From Streptomyces mangrovi (GTDB lineage: Bacteria > Actinomycetota > Actinomycetes > Streptomycetales > Streptomycetaceae), in assembly GCF_900114215.1 (NCBI RefSeq), contig NZ_FOSG01000002.1, positions 248,001 through 312,000 of the forward strand: DNA of 64,000 nt, written 5' to 3'. Positions 29,401-38,347 of this stretch are shown piece by piece. The position numbers and the translations under genes are program-made. The first letter of the stretch is position 1; each line of letters begins with the position of its first letter. The notes under the pieces are model-generated. The model had not been told where the DNA came from. It did not search any database and saw nothing but the letters and a program-made list of their open reading frames with translations.

Positions 29401-30879
29401 GTGAGTGACATCCCATTCGGATTCGGCATGCCGCCCGAGGAGCCCGAGGAGGGCGACGACGGGCGGAAGAAGGGCGACAAGGGCGGCCAGGGCGGCCCGC
29501 AGAACCCGTTCGGGTTCGGCGGCACGGGCGGTGCCGACAACCCGCTCGCGGCGATGTTCGGATCGCTGGGCGGCGGCCCCGGCGGGTTCGACCCGAACGA
29601 CCTGGGCGCCGCGTTCCAGCGGCTCGGCCAGATGCTCAGCTACGAGGGCGGGCCGGTCAACTGGGACATGGCCAAGGACATCGCCCGGCAGACCGTCGCC
29701 GCCGGCACTCCCGACGGCACCAAGGACCCGAGCGTCGGCCCGCGGGAGCGGGAGGCCGTGGAGGAGGCCGTGCGCCTGGCCGACCTGTGGCTGGACGGCG
29801 TGACCTCGCTGCCCTCGGGTTCCGGTTCGGCCCTCGCCTGGAGCCGCGCCGAGTGGGTGGAGTCCACCCTCCCGGTGTGGAAGGACCTGGTGGACCCGGT
29901 CGCCGAGCGGGTCGGGGCGGCCATGGGCGACGTGCTCCCCGACGAGATGCAGGCCATGGCCGGCCCACTGCTGGGGATGATGCGTTCCATGGGCGGCGCG
30001 ATGTTCGGCACCCAGATCGGTCACGCGCTGGGCGTGCTGGCCGGCGAGGTGGTCGGCTCCACCGACATCGGGCTGCCGCTGGGGCCGAAGGGCCGGGCGG
30101 CACTGCTGCCGGCCAACATCTCGGCCTTCGGCGAGGGCCTGGGCGTGCCTCTGGAGGAGGTGCGGCTCTACCTGGCGCTGCGCGAGGCGGCGCACCAGCG
30201 GCTGTTCGCCCACGTCCCGTGGCTGCGCTCGCACCTGTTCGGCGCGGTCGAGGGGTACGCGCGCGGGATCAGGGTGGACACCGCCAAGCTGGAGGACGTC
30301 GTCGGGCAGCTCGATCCCTCACGTCCGGAGGAGCTGCAGGAGGCGCTGCAGCAGGGCATGTTCCAGCCCGAGGACACCCCCGAGCAGAAGGCCGCCCTGG
30401 CCCGGCTGGAGACGGCGCTGGCGCTGGTCGAGGGCTGGGTGGACGCGGTGGTCCACGCCGCGGCCGAGCCCCATCTGCCGTCCGCCTCCGCCCTGCGCGA
30501 GACGCTGCGCCGCCGCCGTGCCGGCGGCGGCCCGGCCGAGCAGACGTTCGCCACGCTGATCGGCCTGGAGCTGCGGCCCCGGCGGCTGCGCGACGCCTCC
30601 CGGCTGTGGGCCTCGCTCGCCGACGCCCGCGGGGTGGACGGCCGCGACGGGCTGTGGGCGCACCCGGACATGCTGCCGACCGCCGGGGACCTCGACGACC
30701 CGGACGGCTTCGTCCACCGCGAGCAGCTGGACTTCTCCGAGCTGGAGGGGCTGCTGGGCAAGGAGTCCGGTGCGGAGGGCGGCGCGGAGGCCGGGCACGG
30801 CCCGGAGCCGGACTCGGACTCGGACGGCGAGAAGGACGAGCGCGGGGACGGCGGGGACGAGCACGGCGGCGCCCGGTGA
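29401..30879 (+). CDS. DUF2342 zinc-dependent metalloprotease-like protein
   Basis: A 492-residue protein of the DUF2342/TIGR03624 family, often annotated as an F420-associated hydrolase or zinc metalloprotease. The candidate metal motif is REAAHQRLFAH near residues 261-271. Gly/Asp-rich N-terminal repeats (PFGFGGTGG) and an acidic C-terminal tail flank a helical core. GTG at 29401 begins immediately after AGGAACCCC. It overlaps the NUDIX gene by four bases (GTGA). Confidence 0.87.
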   Translation: MSDIPFGFGMPPEEPEEGDDGRKKGDKGGQGGPQNPFGFGGTGGADNPLAAMFGSLGGGPGGFDPNDLGAAFQRLGQMLSYEGGPVNWDMAKDIARQTVAAGTPDGTKDPSVGPREREAVEEAVRLADLWLDGVTSLPSGSGSALAWSRAEWVESTLPVWKDLVDPVAERVGAAMGDVLPDEMQAMAGPLLGMMRSMGGAMFGTQIGHALGVLAGEVVGSTDIGLPLGPKGRAALLPANISAFGEGLGVPLEEVRLYLALREAAHQRLFAHVPWLRSHLFGAVEGYARGIRVDTAKLEDVVGQLDPSRPEELQEALQQGMFQPEDTPEQKAALARLETALALVEGWVDAVVHAAAEPHLPSASALRETLRRRRAGGGPAEQTFATLIGLELRPRRLRDASRLWASLADARGVDGRDGLWAHPDMLPTAGDLDDPDGFVHREQLDFSELEGLLGKESGAEGGAEAGHGPEPDSDSDGEKDERGDGGDEHGGAR

Positions 30880-31403
30880 GCCTGCACGAGGACGCGGCGC
30901 GGACGCTCAAGGAGTGGTCCGCGCCGGACGACGCGCAGGAGGCGCTGCGCCTGGCGTACTGCGACCATCTGGCCGCCCGCCCGGACGGCGTGTGGCGGTC
31001 CTGCGCGGACGGGCACATCACGGCGAGCGCGCTGGTGGTGGACCCGCGCCGCGGCCGTGTCCTGCTGACGCACCACCGCAAGCTGCGGATGTGGCTCCAG
31101 ACGGGCGGGCACTGCGAGCCCGGCGACACCGCCCTCGCCGGAGCCGCTCTGCGGGAGGCCGTCGAGGAGTCGGGCATCGCGGGGCTCGCCCTGCTGCCGG
31201 ACGGGCCTGTACGGCTCGACCGGCACCACACGCCGTGCGCCTGGCACCTGGACGTGCAGTACGCCGCCCTGGCGCCCGAGGACGCGGCCGAGGAGGCCGG
31301 CGAGGAGTCGCTGGAGCTGCGCTGGTTCGGCTGGGACGAGGTCGCGGGCGTGGCCGACGACTCCGTCGTACGGCTGGCGGAGCGCACCCGCGCACTGCTC
31401 TGA
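30876..31403 (+). CDS. NUDIX hydrolase
   Basis: A 175-residue NUDIX protein. The box GGHCEPGDTALAGAALREAVEESGI (about 79-103) matches GX5EX7REUXEEXGU with all catalytic acidic residues present. The substrate is not predictable. Its GTG overlaps the stop of the DUF2342 gene, so translation is coupled. Confidence 0.9.
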   Translation: MSLHEDAARTLKEWSAPDDAQEALRLAYCDHLAARPDGVWRSCADGHITASALVVDPRRGRVLLTHHRKLRMWLQTGGHCEPGDTALAGAALREAVEESGIAGLALLPDGPVRLDRHHTPCAWHLDVQYAALAPEDAAEEAGEESLELRWFGWDEVAGVADDSVVRLAERTRALL

Positions 31404-31408
31404 CGCCT

Positions 31409-31447
31409 GGGCGCGCGGGCGGTCCCCCGAAGCGGGCCCGCGCGCCC
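31409..31447. terminator. Bidirectional terminator between the NUDIX and AIM24 genes
   Basis: GGGCGCGCGGGC (31409-31420) pairs with GCCCGCGCGCCC (31436-31447), a perfect 12-bp stem with a 15-base loop, between convergent genes. Confidence 0.72.
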
Positions 31448-31464
31448 CTGCTTCCTCCGGCCGG

Positions 31465-32217
31465 TCAGTTGGTCCAGATGTTGCCCTGGTTCTGACCGCG
31501 TGCGCCGTGCTGTCCCATGCCGTACTGCGCGCCCGGGCCGGCCGCCGCGTTCTGCGGCGGCAGCAGCTCGCTGGGCTGGACGAGGGCGAATCCCTCGCCC
31601 ATGAAGTTCAGCTCCCAGCCCTCCCCCGTGCTGCCACGCCGGCGGAACACGCTCTGGGAGCTGGTCTGGGCCTGCATCTGCACCCGCAGCGAGCTGGACC
31701 AGGCGACCACCGCGTCGGAGTCGGCACTGACGTACCGCTCCGGGGTGACCTGGAGCGCCAGCGGCTGACCGGAGGTCATCAGCGCGACCTTGCCGTGCCC
31801 GGTGATGTTGAGGTTGTACGCGCCGGATCCGGAGATCCCGAACTGGCTGTCCACGGCGATCACCTCCCAGTGCAGGGAGGAGTCCAGCGCCAGCACGTAG
31901 GCGCTGTCGACCGTCAGGCCCTCGGACTCCACGTCCATGATGTGGATGTACTGGGCGAGGTTGGCCAGGTAGACCGTGCCCTGCCCGGAGCAGCGCATCA
32001 GCTCCAGGCCCTCACCGGTCCGCGCCTTCCTGCGGCGCTGCTGGCCGCTCCGGTACTCCCCGTCGAACTCCATCAGGCCCTGGTAGGCGACCATCGCGCC
32101 CTTGCGGGCGAGTACGTCGTCCTGGCCGCCGAGCAGGACCCGCAGCAATTGCGGGTTCTGCAGGACGTAGCGGTCCTGGCTCTGCACCTCGGTGTGGCCG
32201 AAGAGCGGACTCTGCAT
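31465..32217 (-). CDS. AIM24-family protein (third in operon)
   Basis: A 250-residue beta-rich AIM24/TIGR00266 protein. It opens with MQSPLFGHTEVQSQDRYVLQNPQLLRVLLGGQ, then DDVLARKGAMVAYQGLMEFD, and shows the family pattern GTVYLANLAQYIHIMDVE and SQFGISGSGAYNLNITGHGKVALMTSG. The C-terminal tail is Gly/Gln/Asn-rich. Family function is poorly understood; AIM24 of yeast mitochondria affects inner-membrane organisation. It starts 16 bases after the second AIM24 gene. Confidence 0.88.
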   Translation of the reverse strand: MQSPLFGHTEVQSQDRYVLQNPQLLRVLLGGQDDVLARKGAMVAYQGLMEFDGEYRSGQQRRRKARTGEGLELMRCSGQGTVYLANLAQYIHIMDVESEGLTVDSAYVLALDSSLHWEVIAVDSQFGISGSGAYNLNITGHGKVALMTSGQPLALQVTPERYVSADSDAVVAWSSSLRVQMQAQTSSQSVFRRRGSTGEGWELNFMGEGFALVQPSELLPPQNAAAGPGAQYGMGQHGARGQNQGNIWTN

Positions 32218-32233
32218 GGTTCTTCCTTCCCCC

Positions 32234-32926
32234 TCAGCCCCGCACGCGCAGGCGGTCGGTGCTGTCCTCGCTGGGCTGTACGACGACGAATCCCCGGCCG
32301 GAGAAGGCGATCTGGTACGCCTCTCCGCTGCCCCGGCCGATCAGCGCGCCCGCCTTCATGCTCCGCTTGCCCTTCATCTTCAGCCCCGAGGACCAGGCCA
32401 CCAGGGCGTCGGGGTCGACGTACGTCTCGTCCTCGCCGCGTCCGCAGTCCACGACTATCGGGGTGCCGCGGGAGGTGAGGGCGACCCAGCCGGTGCCGGA
32501 TATCCCGACGTTGAACATGCCCTGCCCGGAGAACTTCGCCAGACCCTTGACGCGCTCGACGCCCCACTGGAGGTGGGCGTCGAAGGCCAGGAGGTTGGTG
32601 CCGTTGACGGACATCGCCTCGTTGTCGAGGTTCAGGCAGACGACGTCGGCGCCGTAGTCGGCCAGGTAGAGCAGTCCGTCGCCGCTGCACTTCATCAGCG
32701 GGGCGCCCTCTCCGGTGAGCCACTGGGAGGCGGCCTGCCGGACGGCCGGCGGGTTGGCCTCGTACTGGACGAAGCCCTCGTAGGCGACCATCGAGCCGGA
32801 GCGGGCGAAGACGTCCTGGCCGCCGGCCATGGCGATCTTCACCATGTGCGAGCCGTGGTTCTCCATGCGGGCGGCGGGCGGGGTCGGGGCGTAGCCCGAG
32901 ACCCCCGGGGTCACTGTCTGGTCCAT
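32234..32926 (-). CDS. AIM24-family protein (second in operon)
   Basis: A 230-residue AIM24 protein. Characteristic pieces are HMVKIAMAGGQDVFARSGSMVAYEGFVQYE, GDGLLYLADYGADVVCLNLDNEAMSVNGTNLLAFDAHLQWGVERVKG and FVVVQPSED. It is about 30-35% like its two neighbours by eye, so the three are old paralogues. It begins 11 bases after the TerD-AIM24 stop; GAGGGAG precedes its ATG. No transmembrane segment is present. Confidence 0.88.
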   Translation of the reverse strand: MDQTVTPGVSGYAPTPPAARMENHGSHMVKIAMAGGQDVFARSGSMVAYEGFVQYEANPPAVRQAASQWLTGEGAPLMKCSGDGLLYLADYGADVVCLNLDNEAMSVNGTNLLAFDAHLQWGVERVKGLAKFSGQGMFNVGISGTGWVALTSRGTPIVVDCGRGEDETYVDPDALVAWSSGLKMKGKRSMKAGALIGRGSGEAYQIAFSGRGFVVVQPSEDSTDRLRVRG

Positions 32927-32937
32927 GACGGGCTCCC

Positions 32938-34581
32938 TCAGACCTCGTAGGGCTGGACGACGATGAAGTTGCCGGGCGCGCCGCGGAACTGGAGGTTCAC
33001 GGTCTCCCCGCTGTGGCCCGGGTAGGCGTTGCGGCGCAGTCGCACCTGGCTGGAGATGATCACCTGAGCGCCGGCGGACCAGGCGACGACGGCCTGGCTG
33101 TCGGCGAAGGTGGTCGGGGTGACGGGCAGGACGACCGGGGTGCCCTGCGTCTTGACCACGACGGTGCCGGTGCCCTGGAACTGCATGGTGAACAGCGCGC
33201 CGCCGGGGATGCCGTGGCCGTCGATCCGGCGCACCTCGTACTGGAGGGTCTCGTCGAAGGCGAGCACGTTGTCGGCGGAGACGCAGACGGCGTCGCCCTG
33301 GAGTTCGATGGGGTGGACGTGCGCGGCGTTCTCGGCGAAGAACACCTGGCCTCGGCCGGTGCAGCGCATGAGCTGCATCTCCTGGCCGGTGGCGTTGCCG
33401 ACGATCCGGCCGGCGAATCCGGCGCTCTTGTAGGAGAAGTCGACCTTGCCCTGGTAGAGCACCATGCTGCCCTGGCGCGCCAGGACGCCCTGGCCGTCGT
33501 GGGAGAGGTCGGCGCGGACCAGTGCCGGGTTCTGCAGGGTCCAGCGCTGCCCGGTGGGCGCCTCGCGGTACTTCTCCAGCGCGGCGCCGATGCCGGCCGC
33601 CGGTCCCTGGGGTATCTGGGGTATCTGCGGGGCACCGGGGTGTCCGGTGTGGCCGGGGTGGCCGGGGACCTGCCCGAAGGGCTGCTGCGGAGCCGGCGGC
33701 TGCCCGAAGGGGTTGGGCACGGCCTGGCCCGGGGCGGCGGGTGCCGGGGCGGACGGAGGCGGAACGGGCGGGGCTGCCTGTCCGGGGAAGCCCGGCTGGG
33801 TGGGCCCGCCCCCGTAGGGGGGTCCGGCGGGCTGCGCCGGCTGTCCGAAGGGCGGCTGGGCGGGCGCGGGGGCCGGTACGGGCGGGGGCGCCGCCTGCGG
33901 AGCCGGCGCGGGTGCGGGCGCCGGTGCGGGCGCCTGCTGCGGAGCCGCGGGGGCCGCCGGGGGCGCGAAGCCGGGCGCCGGTCCGGCGGGCGGTGCGAAA
34001 CCGGGCGCCGCCTGCGGAGCCGGCGCGGGTGCGGGTGCGGGGGCGGGCTCCTCCTCCAGGACCTCACCGCCGAAGTGCTTCAGCAGCGCCTCCAGTCCTC
34101 CGTCGAACCCCTGCCCGACCGCGGCGAAGCGCCAGACGTCCTTGAGGTAGAAGTCGCCGAGCATCACGGCCCGCTCGGTGGTGAACTCCGAGCCGTCGAA
34201 CGAATAGCGCGCGACCTCCTCACCGCCCGCGACGATCCGCAGATAGCCGGGATCGGTCCGGGACATCTGCCCGTCGCCGTCGATCGTGGCGGTGAAGGAG
34301 AGCTTCCGGATATTCGCGGGAATGCGGTCCAGCGTCACCCTGAAGGATTCGGTGTCGCCCGCCTGGGCTCCCAGCAGCCGGACCGACCCCTCCGGCGACT
34401 CGGGCTGGTTGAAGAAGACGAAGTAGCGGTCGTCCGACAGCCGCTCGTCGGCGTCGAGACCGAAGCAGCTGATGTCGAAGGACAGCCCCGGCGCGGAGAT
34501 CCGTACGCCCACGTACAGGTCCGTCCCGGCCGTCAGGTCACTGATCTTGGCCTTGTGGCCTCGTTGGAATTCCCTGGCCAT
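32938..34581 (-). CDS. TerD-AIM24 fusion protein (first in operon)
   Basis: A 547-residue two-domain protein. Residues 1-170 form a TerD domain of the tellurium-resistance/stress family (LYVGVRISAPGLSFDISCFGLDADERLSDDRYFVFFNQ...; the Asp-rich calcium loops are partly kept). Residues 180-330 are a Pro/Ala/Gln/Gly linker with repeats of PAPAPAPQAAPG and PAQPPFGQPAQPAG. Residues 335-547 form an AIM24 domain (VLARQGSMVLYQGKVDFSYKS, FVVVQ-like C-terminus). The fusion links a TerD calcium-binding module with the family encoded by the next two genes. Confidence 0.9.
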   Translation of the reverse strand: MAREFQRGHKAKISDLTAGTDLYVGVRISAPGLSFDISCFGLDADERLSDDRYFVFFNQPESPEGSVRLLGAQAGDTESFRVTLDRIPANIRKLSFTATIDGDGQMSRTDPGYLRIVAGGEEVARYSFDGSEFTTERAVMLGDFYLKDVWRFAAVGQGFDGGLEALLKHFGGEVLEEEPAPAPAPAPAPQAAPGFAPPAGPAPGFAPPAAPAAPQQAPAPAPAPAPAPQAAPPPVPAPAPAQPPFGQPAQPAGPPYGGGPTQPGFPGQAAPPVPPPSAPAPAAPGQAVPNPFGQPPAPQQPFGQVPGHPGHTGHPGAPQIPQIPQGPAAGIGAALEKYREAPTGQRWTLQNPALVRADLSHDGQGVLARQGSMVLYQGKVDFSYKSAGFAGRIVGNATGQEMQLMRCTGRGQVFFAENAAHVHPIELQGDAVCVSADNVLAFDETLQYEVRRIDGHGIPGGALFTMQFQGTGTVVVKTQGTPVVLPVTPTTFADSQAVVAWSAGAQVIISSQVRLRRNAYPGHSGETVNLQFRGAPGNFIVVQPYEV

Positions 34582-34650
34582 GCGTAACGACCGTCCCCCA
34601 TCCGAAGCGGTGAATTGCGTTGCGCCAGGCTAACCGGTGCTCCCCGCGGC

Positions 34651-35253
34651 TCACTCGCCCCCGTCGCGGGGAAGATTCGGCAGCCGGCCCGCGGCGATCA
34701 CGCCCTCGAGGAATCCCCGGGCCCTCTCCGTACGCGGATAGGTCTCCAACAGCCGCCAGAACTCCGGGCCGTGGCCGGGGACCAGCAGATGGGCCAGCTC
34801 GTGCAGGAGGACGTAGTCCAGGACGTACTCCGGCATTCCCTGCAGGCGGTGGGAGAGGCGGATGCTGCCCTCGGCGGGGGTGCACGAGCCCCAGCGGGTG
34901 TTCTGGTTGGTGACCCAGCGCACGGTGGCCGGGCGGGCGCGCCCGAGCAGGTACTGCTCGGACAGCCGCACCGCGCGGGCGGCCAGCTCTCCGTCGTCGA
35001 GCGTCCTCCTGCTCTCCTGGGCGGCCAGCTTGTCGAGCATGATGCCCACCCAGCGCCGCTCCTCCTCCTTCGACATCCGGGCCGGAATGAGGACGACGGT
35101 GCGGCCGCCCTCCCGGTAGGCGGAGACCGTACGGCGGCGGCGTGTGCTGCGGCGGACCTCGACCGCTTCCGGCCGCGGCGCCGTGCCGCCCGCGGCCGCG
35201 CCGTCCGGGCCGGGGCGCGGCTTCTCGGCGCTGTTCAGCGGGTCTGCGGGCAT
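34651..35253 (-). CDS. YgjP/M48-like zinc metallopeptidase
   Basis: A 200-residue DUF45/WLM-type peptidase. The zinc motif is H-E-L-A-H-L-L-V-P-G-H, with the additional family block WVTNQNTRWGSCTPAEGSIRLSHRL upstream. There is no signal peptide. It lies 69 bases upstream of the TerD-AIM24 gene on the same strand and may head that operon. It is divergent from the ThiF-like gene. Confidence 0.88.
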   Translation of the reverse strand: MPADPLNSAEKPRPGPDGAAAGGTAPRPEAVEVRRSTRRRRTVSAYREGGRTVVLIPARMSKEEERRWVGIMLDKLAAQESRRTLDDGELAARAVRLSEQYLLGRARPATVRWVTNQNTRWGSCTPAEGSIRLSHRLQGMPEYVLDYVLLHELAHLLVPGHGPEFWRLLETYPRTERARGFLEGVIAAGRLPNLPRDGGE

Positions 35254-35528
35254 GCCACGACGTTACCCGCCGACGTCGGCGGAAGTCCCGCCTCCGGGTC
35301 GCTCGCGGGGCCGCACGCCTGCGTGCGAGCCGGTGGCGCGCCTCCCGAGCGCCCCCGCACACCCGGTATGACGAACGCCGCACCCTGTGGACGGCTCTCC
35401 GCGGCGGACGCGGTGAAGGACGCAGGCTGGGTCCGTCCGGTCCTCTTCCGGCGCCGGGTGCACCGGGTCCGCCGGGAGGGGTTCAGCAGTGACTCAGCAG
35501 TGGCTCAGCAGTGATTCAGGGGGTTGCC

Positions 35529-36644
35529 GTGCATCCGATGATCAAACCCGCGCTCCGGCGTGCCTGGCGGGACCGGAACACCGTGCGGTACGGGGTGGCG
35601 CCCGCGCACGCGGTGCTGCTGGGCCCGGTGGACACCGCGACCGGCGGTTTCCTGGATCTCTTCGACGGCACCCGCAGCCTTTCCCAGCTCAGACAGGCAG
35701 CCGAGGCGATGGGGCTCGGGGCGGACGCGGCCGACCGGCTGGTGGCGCGGCTGACGGCCGCGGGGCTGCTGGACGACGCCACGGCTCACCGGCGGGCGGC
35801 GGCCCGGGTGGACGACCGGCTCCGCCCGGACCTGGGGTCGCTCTCGGTGCTCCGGCCCGAGCCGGGCGGCGGGGTGCGCCGGCTGGCCGCCCGGGCGGCG
35901 GCCCGGGTACAGGTGCGCGGCGCGGGACGGGTCGGGGCGACGGTGGCGGCACTGCTGTCGGCGGCCGGAGTGGGGCAGGTGGACGTGGTGGACGGAGGCT
36001 GCGTGGCACCGTGGGACACCGCGCCCGGGGGCATCGCACCCGAGCAGACCGGCGAGCGGCGGGCCTCGGCCGCTCACCGGGCGGTACGGCGGGCGGCCGC
36101 CGGGGCCCGGCCGCCCCGCCCCGGCCGGGGGGAGGGCGCCGCGCCGCTCGCCCTGGTAGTGATCGCCCCGCGCGACGGCCTGGCCGCCTACGCCCCGGAT
36201 CCCGCCACGGCCGAGGAGCTGGTCCGGATCGGGCAGCCCCATCTGTACGCCGGTGTCGTCGAGGCCACCGGCTTCGTGGGGCCGCTGGTGCTGCCGGGCG
36301 CGGCGGCCTGCGCGGAGTGCCTGATGCTCGGGTGCACCGAGCGGGAGCCCACCTGGCCGCTGGTGGTGGCACAGTGGAGGTCGGCACGGCGGTCGGCGGT
36401 GCCCGCCTGCGACGTGGCGCTGTCGACGGTGGTCGCGGGGGCCACCGCCTCCTGTGCGCTGAGCTTCCTGGACGGGGACGAGAGCTGTGTCACGGACTCG
36501 CGGCAGCACTGGGTGCTGCCGCGGCTGCGCGCCGAGTGCGAGCCGGTGCCGCCTCATCCGGAGTGTCCGTGCGGTGCGGCTTCCGGGCACGGCGGCCGCC
36601 CGCTCTCGGCGGACGGGGCCCGGCGGTCCACAATGGCCACATGA
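35529..36644 (+). CDS. ThiF-like (E1/adenylyltransferase fold) protein, divergent
   Basis: A 371-residue protein. The N-terminal third resembles the leader-binding winged-helix domain found in thiazole/oxazole peptide cyclodehydratase partners (LLGPVDTATGGFLDLFDGTRSLSQLRQAA). The middle resembles a ThiF/MoeB Rossmann fold (VQVRGAGRVGATVAALLSAAGVGQVDVVDGG), but the Gly-x-Gly-x-x-Gly is altered and the catalytic Arg/Lys set is not clear. C-A-E-C-L-M-L-G-C and C-P-C may bind zinc. GTG 35529 follows AGGGGG. No peptide precursor or YcaO gene is nearby, so a solo role is likely. Confidence 0.75.
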   Translation: MHPMIKPALRRAWRDRNTVRYGVAPAHAVLLGPVDTATGGFLDLFDGTRSLSQLRQAAEAMGLGADAADRLVARLTAAGLLDDATAHRRAAARVDDRLRPDLGSLSVLRPEPGGGVRRLAARAAARVQVRGAGRVGATVAALLSAAGVGQVDVVDGGCVAPWDTAPGGIAPEQTGERRASAAHRAVRRAAAGARPPRPGRGEGAAPLALVVIAPRDGLAAYAPDPATAEELVRIGQPHLYAGVVEATGFVGPLVLPGAAACAECLMLGCTEREPTWPLVVAQWRSARRSAVPACDVALSTVVAGATASCALSFLDGDESCVTDSRQHWVLPRLRAECEPVPPHPECPCGAASGHGGRPLSADGARRSTMAT

Positions 36645-36698
36645 CCGCTGTCCTCGGCGCTGCCACCTGGTCGTGCTGTCGGGAAGTTGGAGGGGCAC

Positions 36699-38099
36699 AT
36701 GTCGGATCTTCCGCGTAAGGCCGTCACCCGTACCGCCAAGCTGGCCGCGCTGCCGCTGGGGATGGCGGGGCGCGCGACCTGGGGCCTGGGCAAGCGGATC
36801 GGCGGGTACTCCGCGGACCTGGTCGGGCAGGAGTTGCAGCAGCGCACCGCCGAACAGCTGTTCAAGGTCCTCGGGGAGCTGAAGGGGGGTGCCATGAAGT
36901 TCGGCCAGGCGCTGTCGGTCTTCGAGTCGGCGCTCCCGGAGGAGGTGGCCGGCCCCTACCGCGCGGCGCTCACCAAGCTCCAGGAGGCGGCGCCGCCGAT
37001 GCCGGTGGCGTCGGTGCACGCCGCACTGGCCGAGCGCATGGGCGAGGACTGGCGGGAGCTGTTCGAGGAGTTCGAGGACAAGCCCTCGGCGGCGGCCTCG
37101 ATCGGGCAGGTCCACCGCGGTGTCTGGCACGACGGCCGCCCGGTGGCCGTGAAGGTGCAGTACCCCGGCGCCGGTGAGGCGCTGCTGTCGGACCTGAACC
37201 AGCTGGGGCGCTTCGTCAGGCTGCTGGGCCCGCTCGTTCCCGGCGTGGACATCAAGCCGCTGGTGTCGGAGATGCGCGACCGGCTCAGCGAGGAGCTGGA
37301 CTACGAGCTGGAGGCGCGGGCACAGCGGGCGTACGCGGAGGAGTTCGCCGACGACCCGGACGTGCGGGTGCCGGACGTGGTGTACCAGTGCGACCAGGTA
37401 CTGGTCACCGAGTGGCTGGAGGGTGTGCCGCTGGCCGATGTGATCAGGGACGGCAGCCGTGAGGAACGGGACCGGGCCGGGCAGTTGCTGGCGCGTTTCC
37501 TGTTCTCCGGCACGGCCCGCACCGGACTGCTGCACGCCGACCCGCATCCGGGGAACTTCCGGCTGCTGACCGGCGACGCGCCCGACGGGCCGCCCGAGCA
37601 GTGGCGGCTGGGGGTGATGGACTTCGGCACGGTCGACCGGCTGCCGGAGGGACTGCCGCCGACGATCGGCGTCGCGCTGCGGATGGCGCTCGACGGCGAT
37701 GCGGAGGCGGTCCACGAGCTGCTGTGCGACGAGGGGTTCATCAAGCCGTCCGTCGAGCTGGATCCGGACGCGGTGCTGGAGTACCTCCTGCCGATCATCG
37801 AGCCGGCACAGGAGGAGGAGTTCGTCTTCTCCCGGGACTGGATGCGGGAGCAGGCCGCGCGGGTCGCCGATCCGCGCTCCCCCGCCTACCAGCTGGGCAA
37901 GCAGCTCAACCTGCCGCCTTCCTACCTGCTGATCCACCGGGTGACGCTCAGCACGATCGGTGTGCTGTGCCAGCTCGGCGCACAGGTGCGCATGCACGAG
38001 GAGATGGAGGCGTGGGTGCCCGGTTTCCTTCCGGAGGACGAGGAGGAGTACTCCGACGATGCCGGGGAGGGTGCGGAGGTGACTGAGACCTCCGCCTGA
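36699..38099 (+). CDS. ABC1/UbiB (AarF) family atypical kinase
   Basis: A 466-residue ABC1 kinase-like ATPase. The family hallmarks are visible: the KxGQ motif as M-K-F-G-Q-A-L-S (about residue 67), the Ala-rich loop P-S-A-A-A-S-I-G-Q-V-H, the ATP-site Lys in VAVKVQYPG, LLHADPHPGNF (catalytic Asp and Asn) and M-D-F-G-T-V-D. An acidic tail ends the protein. Members support lipid or quinone metabolism. The mycobacterial homologue next to whiB7 has been linked to intrinsic drug resistance (from memory). ATG 36699 follows GGAGGGG. Confidence 0.9.
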   Translation: MSDLPRKAVTRTAKLAALPLGMAGRATWGLGKRIGGYSADLVGQELQQRTAEQLFKVLGELKGGAMKFGQALSVFESALPEEVAGPYRAALTKLQEAAPPMPVASVHAALAERMGEDWRELFEEFEDKPSAAASIGQVHRGVWHDGRPVAVKVQYPGAGEALLSDLNQLGRFVRLLGPLVPGVDIKPLVSEMRDRLSEELDYELEARAQRAYAEEFADDPDVRVPDVVYQCDQVLVTEWLEGVPLADVIRDGSREERDRAGQLLARFLFSGTARTGLLHADPHPGNFRLLTGDAPDGPPEQWRLGVMDFGTVDRLPEGLPPTIGVALRMALDGDAEAVHELLCDEGFIKPSVELDPDAVLEYLLPIIEPAQEEEFVFSRDWMREQAARVADPRSPAYQLGKQLNLPPSYLLIHRVTLSTIGVLCQLGAQVRMHEEMEAWVPGFLPEDEEEYSDDAGEGAEVTETSA

Positions 38100-38314
38100 G
38101 GGCCGCGGGCGGGGCCCGCCGCGCCCGCCCGGAAGGACGCGGAGGCCGTGGCGTCACCGCCCCGGCTCCCGTCCTCTGTCGTCCTCTGCCGTCGTCTGCC
38201 GCCGTCCGCCGCTCCGGCTGCCCCTCCGGCCTCCACCAGCCTCCACCGGTCTCTTCTGTCCGGTCCGTCCGGTCTCGGCTCCGGCCCGGCAGGGCGGTCG
38301 GGCAGGAACGGCCG

Positions 38315-38340
38315 CCGGTCCCGGCGTCGGCCGGGACCGG
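38315..38340. terminator. Hairpin terminator downstream of the wblC operon
   Basis: CCGGTCCCGGC (38315-38325) and GCCGGGACCGG (38330-38340) form a perfect 11-bp stem with loop GTCG, seven bases after the last gene of the wblC operon. The rest of the 248-base convergent gap 38100-38347 is low-complexity C/T-rich sequence with nothing else recognised. Confidence 0.65.
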
Positions 38341-38347
38341 CGAGTCG

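Noticed and set aside
38100..38314. C/T-rich quasi-repetitive stretch after the ABC1 kinase gene
   Set aside because: Checked for a small gene or repeat array; only imperfect CCTCC/CGTC runs and no ribosome site were found.
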